This document shows positions 7,440-14,022 of a stretch of 14,022 nucleotides of DNA, piece by piece. The DNA is from JAKSSM01 sp045629065 (lineage in GTDB: Bacteria > Bacillota > Clostridia > Peptostreptococcales > Anaerovoracaceae). Position 1 is the stretch's first letter. Every line of letters starts with the position of its first letter. The stretch covers positions 1 to 14,022 of the forward strand of contig JAZQQK010000024.1 of the NCBI GenBank assembly GCA_045629065.1, written 5' to 3'. The translations under genes were made by a program, and so were the position numbers. The notes under the pieces were generated by a model. It did no database searches and had not been told where the DNA came from. It worked only from the letters and a program-made list of their open reading frames with translations.

Positions 7440-7463
7440 GTCCTTTGGAAGGACTAATGTCAA
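7434..7463 (-). promoter_or_regulatory. Sigma-A promoter of the giant gene-GNAT unit
   Basis: On the minus strand a perfect -35 TTGACA (7458-7463), an 18-base spacer, and a -10 TAAAAT (7434-7439, five of six). The start would be near 7427, giving a leader of about 77 bases before the ATG at 7350. It lies downstream of the acpP terminator, so this unit is expected to be transcribed independently of acpP. Confidence 0.72.
7438..7456. promoter_or_regulatory. Operator-like palindrome filling the promoter spacer
   Basis: TAGTCCTT (7438-7445), TGG, AAGGACTA (7449-7456): eight-base perfect arms that occupy nearly the whole space between the -35 and -10 boxes of the giant-gene promoter. A further half-site AGTCCT stands at 7401-7406, in the early leader. 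This placement is what a repressor operator looks like; no regulator gene is present in the window. Confidence 0.55.
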
Positions 7464-7479
7464 CAAGTGATGTTGCGAT

Positions 7480-7498
7480 AACCATAAGTATTATGGTT
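7480..7498. repeat. Upstream inverted repeat of the giant-gene control region
   Basis: AACCATAA (7480-7487), GTA, TTATGGTT (7491-7498): eight-base perfect arms, about 17 bases upstream of the -35 box. A smaller repeat, CAACA (7461-7465) with TGTTG (7471-7475), lies between and overlaps the -35. There is no T run of terminator type on either side, so a protein binding site is more likely than a terminator. Confidence 0.5.
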
Positions 7499-7553
7499 TT
7501 GTTAAATATTATAGGTCTATATGGGGCAAAAGGTGTCGAAAAATCTTATTTTG

Positions 7554-7585
7554 CAATAAAAAAGACGCTCGGATGAGCGTCTTTT
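7554..7585 (-). terminator. Rho-independent terminator of acpP
   Basis: An eleven-base perfect stem, AAAAGACGCTC (7560-7570) with GAGCGTCTTTT (7575-7585), around GGAT, continues into a T run on the minus strand (complement of 7554-7563). It lies 16 bases past the acpP stop and separates acpP from the giant-gene promoter. Confidence 0.93.
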
Positions 7586-7601
7586 AACTTTGCTATATTT
7601 T

Positions 7602-7829
7602 CTATTTATTGTCCTCTACATATTTTACGAGGTCGGAGACAGTACGAATCTTCTCTGCGTCATCATCTGGGATTTCGATGCCCCATTCGTCCTCGATAGC
7701 CATAATGATTTCTACGGCGTCAAGGGAGTCTGCGGAAAGGTCCTTCATGAGATCTGTGTCCATTGTGATTTCACTCTCGTCTACTTGAAGTTGTTCGATG
7801 ATAATGTCTCTAATCTTTTCAAAAACCAT
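7602..7829 (-). CDS. acpP: Acyl carrier protein
   Basis: Carries acyl chains as thioesters on a 4'-phosphopantetheine arm during fatty acid synthesis; 75 residues and very acidic, as usual. The attachment motif DSLD is at 34-37, with S35 the modified serine. The preceding KDLSA and following AVEIIMAIEDEWGIEIPDDD are typical family helices. The ATG at 7827-7829 is chosen because GGAGG (7835-7839) lies five bases upstream. A TTG further up in frame (7839-7841) overlaps that ribosome binding site and is unlikely to be used. It stands alone between its own promoter and terminator, not beside fab, plsX or rnc genes as in many bacteria. A second acpP with the fab genes cannot be excluded from this window. 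Confidence 0.95.
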   Translation of the reverse strand: MVFEKIRDIIIEQLQVDESEITMDTDLMKDLSADSLDAVEIIMAIEDEWGIEIPDDDAEKIRTVSDLVKYVEDNK

Positions 7830-7871
7830 ATATTCCTCCAAAAAATCTATTCGAGTTTTAAGAACATAGTA

Positions 7872-7900
7872 ATTTTAATATCTTTTTATAGTTATTGCAA
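7872..7900 (-). promoter_or_regulatory. Promoter of acpP
   Basis: Minus strand: -35 TTGCAA (7895-7900, four of six), a 17-base spacer, and -10 TAAAAT (7872-7877, five of six), starting near 7865 with a short leader of about 35 bases. No hairpin terminator is visible between the ABC-F stop (7920) and this promoter, so some readthrough from the upstream operon is possible. Confidence 0.65.
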
Positions 7901-7919
7901 GTGATATTTTGGTGAATTT

Positions 7920-9854
7920 TTATTGTTGCAGTTCTTCCCAAAGCGTATATGCCTGGTCTAGCTCTGCTTTTGCCTGATCAAGCTTCTCTGAAAGTTCAGC
8001 TAGTTTCGTGTAATTCGTAGCATTAGCTGGGGCTGAAATCTCTTGGTGTATCTGCTCGATTTCAGTTTCTAATTGCGCGATTTTAGTTTCAGTTTCTTCG
8101 AGTTTTCTGGCTTGTCTTCGTGCCTCCGCCTCGGCTTGCTTCTTGAGTTGGCGCTCTTCGGCTGAACTTAAAGAAGGGGTTTCTTCTGGACGCACTTCCT
8201 TGGACTGCTGAGAGTTAGTAGCTACGCCAGATCCCGCCTGAGCTAATTTTTTCTCCACATAATAGTCGTAATTGCCGAGGAATTCAGTCATTCCGTCCTC
8301 GTTAAGTTCTAAAATTCGACTAGGGATTTTCTCGAGGAAATATCTGTCGTGCGATACGATAATGGCTGTGCCCGGGAAGTCCATAAGGGCCTCTTCAAAT
8401 ACCTCTTTCGACTCAATATCGAGGTGGTTCGTAGGCTCGTCGAGGATGAGCGTGTTCGCGCCTGAAAGCATGAGTTTTACTAAGGAAAGGCGGGCTTTTT
8501 CGCCACCTGAAAGATCGCGAACTTTGATGAAAACGTCGTCATCCGTGAACAGGAATCTGCCGAGGATGGAACGCATTTCTGTATCTGAATAGAGGTGATA
8601 TGCCTCCTTCAATTCTTCTAGTACGGTTAGGTCATTATTTAGTAAAAGTTGGCCCTGGTCGTAGTAGCCAAACATGACATTGTGGCCCACTTTGAGGCGG
8701 CCGGCTGTAGGCTCAAGCTCGCCCATCAAAATTCTGACTAGCGTAGTTTTACCCACTCCATTAGGTCCAACAATACAGATTTTTTCGCCTCGTTTGATGT
8801 CGAGATTGACACCGCTAAAGAGGTGATTCAGGCGACCGTTTTGATAAAAATCTTTCGCGAGATCGTCCGCAAAGATTACATCCGTGCCGGACTGGAACTC
8901 CTGATTGAAATGGATTTTCATGCGGCCCATTTCGCTCTCTGGCTTTTCTAATCTGTCAAGCATTTCGAGGCGTTTTTCCCTCGACTGCGCACGTTTAACC
9001 AAGTGCTCAGTGTTGTGCTCTTTCATGATTCGGATGATGTCTTCCTGGCGGCGAATTTCTCGCTGCTGGTTATTATATGCTCGAAGTTCGGCCTCGCGGC
9101 GCTCGCTTTTTTCTCTAGCGTATTTAGTGTAGTTTCCAGTGTATGTCGTGAGCTTGTGGTGCGCGACATCAAAGATGCGATTCACGACTTGGTTCAAAAA
9201 ATATCGGTCGTGGGAAACGATGAGGATTGTTCCTTTGTAGGCCGCAAGGTACTGCTCAAGCCACTTCAAAGTCTCAATATCGAGGTGATTTGTGGGCTCG
9301 TCGAGTATCAAAATATCTGGCTTTTCGAGAAGAAGCGCTGCGAGTGCGAGTCTCGTTCTTTCCCCTCCGGAAAGCGTAGAAACCTTGAGATTATGGTATT
9401 CTTCGCCGAATCCCATCGATTGGAGTACACCCATCATTTCGGATTTATATGTGTAGCCACCCAGCATCTCAAATTTGTTATGAAGCTGATCTAAACGCTT
9501 CACAAGTTCTGGGCTTCCGCCCGTCTTATCGATCTCATCAGTCACGAGCTCGAGCTCGGCCTCGACGTCGTGAATGTCGCCAAACACAGAATCGATTGCT
9601 TCAATTACAGTCTTTTTTGAGTCAAAATTATCGCGCTGTTTTAAGTATCCTAATGTAATATTTTGGCCCACGAAAACCTCGCCGGAATCCGGCCTTTGCT
9701 CTCCTGTAATCATATTGAGAAGGGTTGATTTTCCTGCGCCGTTACGGCCAACAATACCGATTCGGTCTCCCGCATTCACGCTAAAAGAGACGTCCTTTAG
9801 AATGACGTCTTCTCCGTATGCCTTATTCAGATTGTTGACTGAAAGTATAATCAT
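7920..9854 (-). CDS. ydiF: ABC-F family ribosome-associated ATPase (YdiF-like)
   Basis: Soluble twin-ATPase protein of the ABC-F class, whose members bind the ribosomal E site and ease stalled or difficult translation; 644 residues. Cassette 1: Walker A GRNGAGKS (36-43), signature LSGGERTRLAL (about 161-171), Walker B ILILDEPTNHLD with catalytic E186. An inter-domain arm/linker with many Arg, Lys and Glu lies at about 240-315. Cassette 2: Walker A GPNGVGKT (about 363-370), signature LSGGEKARLSL, and a second LILDEPTNHLD. The C-terminal 80 or so residues are a charged coiled coil, as in YdiF and Uup. There is no transmembrane domain, so it is not a transporter. The ATG at 9852-9854 is preferred over two in-frame GTG codons because GGAG lies about seven bases before it and it overlaps the rimI stop as TAATG. 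Position at the end of the tsaE-tsaB-tsaD-rimI cluster matches B. subtilis ydiF. A resistance role is not indicated. Confidence 0.93.
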   Translation of the reverse strand: MIILSVNNLNKAYGEDVILKDVSFSVNAGDRIGIVGRNGAGKSTLLNMITGEQRPDSGEVFVGQNITLGYLKQRDNFDSKKTVIEAIDSVFGDIHDVEAELELVTDEIDKTGGSPELVKRLDQLHNKFEMLGGYTYKSEMMGVLQSMGFGEEYHNLKVSTLSGGERTRLALAALLLEKPDILILDEPTNHLDIETLKWLEQYLAAYKGTILIVSHDRYFLNQVVNRIFDVAHHKLTTYTGNYTKYAREKSERREAELRAYNNQQREIRRQEDIIRIMKEHNTEHLVKRAQSREKRLEMLDRLEKPESEMGRMKIHFNQEFQSGTDVIFADDLAKDFYQNGRLNHLFSGVNLDIKRGEKICIVGPNGVGKTTLVRILMGELEPTAGRLKVGHNVMFGYYDQGQLLLNNDLTVLEELKEAYHLYSDTEMRSILGRFLFTDDDVFIKVRDLSGGEKARLSLVKLMLSGANTLILDEPTNHLDIESKEVFEEALMDFPGTAIIVSHDRYFLEKIPSRILELNEDGMTEFLGNYDYYVEKKLAQAGSGVATNSQQSKEVRPEETPSLSSAEERQLKKQAEAEARRQARKLEETETKIAQLETEIEQIHQEISAPANATNYTKLAELSEKLDQAKAELDQAYTLWEELQQ

Positions 9855-10315
9855 TATTTTCTCCACCACATGATGATGGCGTCTTCGCCGTTGTCCTGAT
9901 AATAGCCGCGACGCACGCCCTCTGCGATAAAGCCACGCTTCGTGTAAAGATTGATGGCTGCTTCGTTGGATGCGCGCACTTCAAGTGTCCATGAACGAAC
10001 GCCCTTTCTCGCCGTCTGGTCCTGCATCCAAAGAACCAAAGTTTCGCCAAAACGTCTCCTGCGGTATCTAGGATCGACTGCAACATTAGTGATGTGGCCC
10101 TCGTCCAAAATTTGCCAAACGCCAACATAGCCAATTACGGCTGTCTCCGCCGGCTCGCCCTGGTCGCTCATGTCAGCTACATAATAAGTCGCTTGGTCGT
10201 TATCAACGATATCCGCTCTTATCATAGCCTCTGTCCATGGTTCCGTTGGGAAGCAAATTTTCTCCAACTCAGCGATTCGCTTTATATCGTTTTCCGTGGC
10301 TTTTCTGAGTATCAT
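9854..10315 (-). CDS. rimI: RimI-type N-alpha-acetyltransferase
   Basis: GNAT enzyme that acetylates protein N-termini, classically ribosomal protein S18; 153 residues. The family signature is clear: ITNVAVDPRYRRR (75-87), LEVRASNEAAINLY (111-124) and GFIAEGVRRGYYQDNGEDAIIM (128-149). E112 and Y124 match the catalytic Glu and Tyr of E. coli RimI. One oddity: the acetyl-CoA loop, usually R-R-x-G-x-G, reads R-R-R-R-F-G here. The first glycine is replaced by R88 (codon CGT, one base from GGT), while G90 is kept. The start abuts the tsaD stop (TAA then ATG, no gap) and lacks a strong ribosome binding site, so it is probably coupled to tsaD translation. The gene order tsaB, rimI/tsaD matches many Firmicutes. 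Identity is firm; activity with the altered loop is uncertain. Confidence 0.93.
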   Translation of the reverse strand: MILRKATENDIKRIAELEKICFPTEPWTEAMIRADIVDNDQATYYVADMSDQGEPAETAVIGYVGVWQILDEGHITNVAVDPRYRRRRFGETLVLWMQDQTARKGVRSWTLEVRASNEAAINLYTKRGFIAEGVRRGYYQDNGEDAIIMWWRK

Positions 10316-11332
10316 TTAAAAATCCATCGAAGGGTAAGCATCGAGTGAAAGATCGTCTGCGCCCTTTTCTTTATACTTATAGTATGCTGCGGCTGCTATC
10401 ATTGCGCCATTATCCGTGCAGAGTATAGGTGCTGGACGATAAAGCTTAATTCCATTCTTGGAACATGCGGCTTCGAGCTTCGCTCTTAGGTGTGAGTTAG
10501 CAGCAACTCCGCCAGCAAGCACAAGCTTTTTCTCGCCTCTCATCTTAGCTGCTGAAACCGCTTTTTCGACGATTACATCGATTGCGGCTGCCTGGAAAGA
10601 TGCAGCAACATCGGCACGATTGATTTCGTGGCCAGCCTGTTTTTCTGTATTTATATAGTTTAATACTGCGGTTTTCAGTCCACTAAAACTGAAATCGTAG
10701 CTGTCTTTTTCTAGATAAACTCGCTTGAAATGGATAGCGTCTTCGTTTCCTTCAGTGGCTAACTTATCGATTTTAGGGCCACCTGGATATCCGAGTCCGA
10801 TTACACGGGCTACTTTATCATATGCTTCTCCCACTGCATCGTCTCTCGTTCCACCCAAAATCTCACATTCTGTATAAGTCTTAACATCGACGATTTCTGT
10901 GTGACCGCCGGATGTGATGAGACTCATGAATGGTGGCTCGAGTTCGGGGTATTCCACGAAATTCGCAGAGATATGCCCTAAAAGATGATGTACGCCTACT
11001 AGAGGAATGTCCTTTGCGAAGGCTACAGCCTTTGCGTGGGAAACTCCCATGAGAAGTGCACCGATAAGGCCTGGGCCGTAAGTGACACCGATCAAATCGA
11101 TGTCGTCGAGAGTCACACCAGCTTTTGCAAGCGCTTCCTCCATGACTCCGTTGATGTTTTCCAGATGATGGCGGGATGCAATCTCAGGAACCACACCGCC
11201 GTAATTTTCAAAAATATCTATCTGCGAAGAAATGACATTGGAAAGCACTTCTCTGCCGTTAGCGAGTATTGCGATTGCTGTCTCATCGCAGGAAGTTTCA
11301 ATTCCCATTGTCAAAAATTTTCCGTCTTTCAT
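10316..11332 (-). CDS. tsaD: tRNA t6A37 threonylcarbamoyltransferase TsaD
   Basis: Transfers threonylcarbamoyl from threonylcarbamoyl-AMP to A37 of ANN-reading tRNAs, working with TsaB and TsaE; 338 residues, normal length. Kae1/TsaD hallmarks are present: IETSCDET (11-18), SRHH (53-56), YGPGLIGALLMG (85-96), the metal-binding H-x3-H at H116 and H120 (HLLGH), SGGHTEIV (141-148), FSFSGLKTAVL and VLAGGVAANSHLR. The start ATG overlaps the tsaB stop as ATGA (11329-11332). A second in-frame ATG at residue 9, just before IETSCDET, is possible but less favoured. The stop touches the rimI start. Formerly called gcp; it is essential in many bacteria. Very secure. Confidence 0.97.
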   Translation of the reverse strand: MKDGKFLTMGIETSCDETAIAILANGREVLSNVISSQIDIFENYGGVVPEIASRHHLENINGVMEEALAKAGVTLDDIDLIGVTYGPGLIGALLMGVSHAKAVAFAKDIPLVGVHHLLGHISANFVEYPELEPPFMSLITSGGHTEIVDVKTYTECEILGGTRDDAVGEAYDKVARVIGLGYPGGPKIDKLATEGNEDAIHFKRVYLEKDSYDFSFSGLKTAVLNYINTEKQAGHEINRADVAASFQAAAIDVIVEKAVSAAKMRGEKKLVLAGGVAANSHLRAKLEAACSKNGIKLYRPAPILCTDNGAMIAAAAYYKYKEKGADDLSLDAYPSMDF

Positions 11333-12057
11333 TTGTATATGTGTAACTTGCCTTCTCTGAGTTTTGTCTCTGCTTCGGCTTCCCTCATATAGTCTGGGAG
11401 CAGATCGTTCACGTCGACCACGTAGCCTTCCTTCAAGAGGCCGAAGGCGACCTTGGCTACGGATGCTGCATCTTGGTAGCGGATTTCTTTATCCGCGAAA
11501 TAATATTTTGCGTGAGTGCGGTCGAAGACTTCACGAATTTTTTCTTCGTATGCGTCTACTCCGTCACCATAGAAAACTATATCGTAGCCAGCCTGAAGCA
11601 CATCTTCCACGAGCACCTCGAGCACATCGTCTAACATGTAGCTACCGCCGTCCAAATTGCCCTGAATTATGCCATAAACCTGGCCTCTTCTTGCATTTAA
11701 AATACCACATCTTACGGCATATTTTGAAGCTTCTTTTGGAAGTGGTTTGTAGAGGAAACTCTCCAAAGTTGGAACTGGAATTCCCTTGATTCCTAAGCTT
11801 TGTGCGAGCGCTCTTGCTGTAGAAACTCCAATTCGAATACCCGTAAATGAGCCTGGGCCAACGGATGGAGCGACATATTTAATTTCGGATTTTTCGACGT
11901 GGCTAGTTGCGAGAACCCTTTGAATCATCGGAATCATGTCGGATAAGTGGGACATGTTGTTCGTCGATGTTTCGCTGGCAATGACCTCGCCAGTTATCTC
12001 GTCTAACAAAGCACAAGAGCCGAACGGCCCTGTGGTTTCAATCGCTAAAATGTACAT
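11329..12057 (-). CDS. tsaB: t6A complex subunit TsaB
   Basis: Inactive paralogue of TsaD that forms the TsaB-TsaD-TsaE complex for tRNA t6A synthesis; 242 residues. The N-terminus MYILAIETTG and the core VGPGSFTGIRIGVSTARALA (66-85) are diagnostic (YeaZ family). It lacks the metal-binding H-x3-H of TsaD, as expected. The frame remains open 30 codons upstream, but that stretch is Arg/Lys-rich, lies inside tsaE in another frame, and precedes the conserved first strand. The ATG at 12055-12057 is therefore chosen. It overlaps the end of tsaE by 13 bases, with GGAG about 13 bases upstream, so coupling to tsaE is likely. Confidence 0.95.
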   Translation of the reverse strand: MYILAIETTGPFGSCALLDEITGEVIASETSTNNMSHLSDMIPMIQRVLATSHVEKSEIKYVAPSVGPGSFTGIRIGVSTARALAQSLGIKGIPVPTLESFLYKPLPKEASKYAVRCGILNARRGQVYGIIQGNLDGGSYMLDDVLEVLVEDVLQAGYDIVFYGDGVDAYEEKIREVFDRTHAKYYFADKEIRYQDAASVAKVAFGLLKEGYVVDVNDLLPDYMREAEAETKLREGKLHIYK

Positions 12058-12497
12058 TTGTAAATTCTTTCTCCTTCGTTCGCACCGTACTCGATGTAGA
12101 TGAATTTTGCGTTTTCTGGAAGCTCGGGCTCGATCAAATCGGCCCATTCTATTACACTAACGCCCTGAGCATAGAAATACTCGTCGGCGCCGATGTTATA
12201 TAGCGCGTCGGACGCGTCCTCAAATTCGTTATTTTCCACGAGTCGATAGACGTCAAAATGGTAGAGTGGCAAGCGACCCGAGTTATATTCCTTCACGATT
12301 GTGAATGTCGGGCTGTTGACACGCTCTGTCACACCGAGGCCTTCGGCAAGATACCTTGTAAATGCCGTCTTTCCTGTGCCGAGATCGCCGACTAAAGCGA
12401 GCACGTCGCCGGGCTTAAGGCCCGAAGCGAGTGCGAGCCCAAACTCGCGTGTCTCCGCTTCGCTATTTATTTGTATAGTGGATTTTATCTCTTTCAT
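12045..12497 (-). CDS. tsaE: t6A pathway ATPase TsaE
   Basis: Small P-loop ATPase that drives turnover of the TsaB-TsaD t6A complex; 150 residues. Motifs in order: Walker A GDLGTGKT (37-44), SPTFTIVKEY (62-71), the HFDVYR motif (80-85), and VIEWAD (115-120). All are standard for the YjeE/TsaE family. The gene starts 21 bases after the ribU stop. That gap contains no GGAGG-like site, and instead a CCTCC run on the coding strand, so initiation probably depends on ribosomes arriving from ribU. It overlaps tsaB by 13 bases. Confidence 0.95.
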   Translation of the reverse strand: MKEIKSTIQINSEAETREFGLALASGLKPGDVLALVGDLGTGKTAFTRYLAEGLGVTERVNSPTFTIVKEYNSGRLPLYHFDVYRLVENNEFEDASDALYNIGADEYFYAQGVSVIEWADLIEPELPENAKFIYIEYGANEGERIYKCTF

Positions 12498-12518
12498 AAA
12501 TTAGTGGAGGTAGCGAAC

Positions 12519-13055
12519 CTACTTATGCAAGAATGGTGAAATTCGCTTGTAAATTAAGAATGTGATCACGGAGTTTGCGACCCACTTGATAGCGTTGAAG
12601 AGCAAGATGAATGGCATGAGCTCGACAACGACCTCTTTCATGGCTGCTCCGCCGTAGTAGAATGGCGTAATAAAATAGTTTGCCACACCCATCACTGCGA
12701 TTGTCACAACTGTCGCGATAACCATCGAAATAATGGCTGCCTTCTTTGTCTTGTGGCTCTTATAAATCGAAGCCGCAATCAGGATGAAGACACCCGATGA
12801 AATCATATGCATTAGGAACCCGTAGACGCTGTCGCCACCGAGCAAGAACGCCTGAATTGCGCTGACAACTGCCGTAATCAATATGCCTGCGGCTGGTCCG
12901 AATGCGAATGCGGAGATTACGATTGGAATATCCGCAAAATCATATGTCAAGAATCCTACCATTGGCAGAATTGGGAATCTGATGAGTCCGAGCACGCATG
13001 CTGCGGCTGCCATCATACCCATTTTCGCTAATCTCTTTGTGCTAGTCTGTTTCAT
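12519..13055 (-). CDS. ribU: ECF transporter S component, riboflavin-specific (RibU)
   Basis: Membrane substrate-binding subunit that takes up riboflavin/FMN with the shared EcfAA'T energizing module, which is not in the window; 178 residues with about six hydrophobic helices. RibU features: GFLTYDFADIPIVISAFAFGP (34-54), in which the FLxYDxxDIP motif forms part of the riboflavin site, the alanine-rich first helix (MAAAACVLG), and the C-terminal FNAIKWVANSVITFLIYK (153-170). The ATG at 13053-13055 is chosen because GGGAG (13062-13066) lies six bases upstream. An earlier in-frame ATG at 13079 lies inside pepV. One base separates it from the pepV stop. There is no FMN riboswitch in front because it sits inside an operon. 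Confidence 0.9.
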   Translation of the reverse strand: MKQTSTKRLAKMGMMAAAACVLGLIRFPILPMVGFLTYDFADIPIVISAFAFGPAAGILITAVVSAIQAFLLGGDSVYGFLMHMISSGVFILIAASIYKSHKTKKAAIISMVIATVVTIAVMGVANYFITPFYYGGAAMKEVVVELMPFILLFNAIKWVANSVITFLIYKRISPFLHK

Positions 13056-13056
13056 G

Positions 13057-14022
13057 TTATTCTCCCTTGGAAAGTTCATAGATGGCGTCGAGATAAATCT
13101 CTGCCATAAGCTTTAATCTTTCTAATGATACTCTCTCGTCTTTCTGGTGCATGAGGTCTTCATCTCCAGGGAAAAGTCCGCCAAATGCGATTACATTCTC
13201 TGCGGCTTTTGCGTAAGTGCCTCCACCAATTACGAGTGGTTCGCTAATGTCGTCTTTTGTATGCTCTCTGTATATTTTTAGGAGAGTTTCGACCATTGGG
13301 TTGTCGAGATCCATAAAAATCGGTTTCTTATATTCATGGCGAACGACACCGATTTCATACTTTTCGATAGCCTTTGTGAGTGGCCCGTAAACCTCCTCGG
13401 CTGTCTTAGTTACTGGGAAGCGAACATTGATTGTCAGTTTCGCAGAGCTTGGATTCAGGTCGATTAGGCCAACATTTAGTGTAAGTTTGCCTGACTTTTC
13501 GTCCTCCATAGCGATGCCTAAACGCTCGCCGCCAAGGTCGAAACCGATATATTTATTATAGAAGTCCACGAAATCTCCAGCGGATTCATTCACAAAATTG
13601 AATTTTCCGAGAAGGTCCATCATGATTGAAATCGCATTCAAACCAGCTTCTGGTTTTGCGCCGTGGGCTGCGATGCCTGTAGTGGTGATTTCTAGGGCTT
13701 TTCCTATGCCTTTATAGTTTACTTTATAGCCTGTTTCAGTGCGATAATTCTCGATTATAGTCTTTATCGTATCATAGCCGTCGTCTTTTTCGTTCTCATT
13801 TCTTAAGACTGCGCGGCAACTGTCTGCAACTGCGTTCGAAGCTGTGCCGCCAGTTATCGTTCTGAGTTCAAGGCCTTTATTATTGTTCTTTGAGAATTTC
13901 TTTGCAAAGTCGAAAATGACCATGCCCTTTTCGCCGTTTATGATAGGGAACTCTGCGTCTGGCGTGAAGCCAAAATCAGGTGCAGGGACTTTGCTGAAGT
14001 AGTATTCGATACCCTTCCAATT
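13057..14022 (-). CDS. pepV: M20 dipeptidase PepV (C-terminal 321 residues; 5' end outside window)
   Basis: Zinc dipeptidase of the M20A family that hydrolyses dipeptides in the cytoplasm. The frame is open to the window edge: before the internal Met at 13923 it reads NWKGIEYYFSKVPAPDFGFT, then PDAEFPIING, the characteristic PepV region that carries a metal-binding Asp. So this is an N-truncated view, not a short gene. Also visible: GGTASNAVAD with the lid Asn, GIAAHGAKPEAG with the lid His that stabilises the transition state, INVRFP with the substrate-binding Arg, and GDEDLMHQKDE with the late metal-ligand His. The segment GGGTYAK has Lys where I recall Arg as usual. The earlier His/Asp/Glu metal ligands would be upstream. 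It is the first visible gene of the pepV-ribU-tsaEBD-rimI-abcF operon. Confidence 0.93.
   Translation of the reverse strand, partial: NWKGIEYYFSKVPAPDFGFTPDAEFPIINGEKGMVIFDFAKKFSKNNNKGLELRTITGGTASNAVADSCRAVLRNENEKDDGYDTIKTIIENYRTETGYKVNYKGIGKALEITTTGIAAHGAKPEAGLNAISIMMDLLGKFNFVNESAGDFVDFYNKYIGFDLGGERLGIAMEDEKSGKLTLNVGLIDLNPSSAKLTINVRFPVTKTAEEVYGPLTKAIEKYEIGVVRHEYKKPIFMDLDNPMVETLLKIYREHTKDDISEPLVIGGGTYAKAAENVIAFGGLFPGDEDLMHQKDERVSLERLKLMAEIYLDAIYELSKGE

Noticed and set aside
7480..7498. Hairpin AACCATAA/TTATGGTT as a terminator
   Set aside because: AT-rich stem of eight pairs with only a short, interrupted T run on the + strand and none on the minus strand; the real acpP terminator is at 7554-7585.
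2225..7829. Idea that acpP, giant protein and GNAT form an RTX-like acylated-toxin system (ACP donor, HlyC-type acyltransferase, toxin)
   Set aside because: The giant protein has no RTX glycine/aspartate repeats. The GNAT has a normal acetyl-CoA loop rather than an HlyC pattern, and acpP is separated by a strong terminator and a new promoter.
9003..9494. A 163-codon open frame on the + strand inside the ABC-F gene
   Set aside because: Antisense to conserved ABC-F motifs; no recognisable domain or start signal.
11329..12147. Longer TsaB with 30 extra N-terminal residues
   Set aside because: The extension is Arg/Lys-rich, sits inside tsaE in another frame and precedes the conserved MYILAIETTG start.
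13056..13080. Possible FMN riboswitch ahead of ribU
   Set aside because: Only one base separates pepV from ribU, so there is no room for a leader; none of the conserved RFN segments is visible.

Overview
The window looks like chromosomal DNA of a low-to-moderate GC anaerobic Firmicute, probably class Clostridia. The signs are a short clostridial 2[4Fe-4S] ferredoxin, a groES promoter with a perfect CIRCE (HrcA) operator, strong GGAGG ribosome binding sites, an ECF riboflavin transporter S component, a PepV dipeptidase, and the gene order tsaE-tsaB-rimI/tsaD-ABC-F seen in Bacillus (ydiB-ydiC-ydiD-gcp-ydiF). The genus cannot be told from the sequence. Every gene but the ferredoxin lies on the minus strand.

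Layout in + coordinates. 1-236: start of groES, cut by the window edge, with its sigma-A promoter and CIRCE operator. 265-1916: an OGG1-type 8-oxoguanine DNA glycosylase, coupled by an ATGA overlap to an unusual P-loop/Asp23-like fusion protein. 1937-2218: a divergently transcribed ferredoxin gene closed by a bidirectional terminator. 2225-7350: an accessory-looking two-gene unit, a GNAT-type protein and a 1419-residue protein I cannot assign to any family. The large protein carries a possible permuted papain-like core with a His and an Asn-Cys-Cys motif. Its upstream region (7401-7498) holds a good promoter packed with inverted repeats. 7554-7900: acyl carrier protein as a single-gene unit with its own promoter and terminator. 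7920-14022: a tightly packed operon, in transcription order pepV (partial), ribU, tsaE, tsaB, tsaD, rimI, ABC-F.

The 7.9-14.0 kb operon is housekeeping. TsaE, TsaB and TsaD are the bacterial t6A37 tRNA modification proteins (TsaC/TsaC2 is elsewhere). RimI acetylates protein N-termini, and the ABC-F protein is a ribosome-associated ATPase. RibU imports riboflavin and PepV trims dipeptides. Gene overlaps of 1 to 13 nt indicate translational coupling.

The part least explained by known biology is 2225-7500: the giant protein, its GNAT partner, and the palindromic control region. It is the best candidate in this window for something undescribed, but its function cannot be read from sequence alone. 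No tRNA, rRNA, CRISPR array, insertion sequence or riboswitch was seen. No stretch above 300 bases lacks a gene; the longest gap (7351-7601) is the control region plus the acpP terminator.
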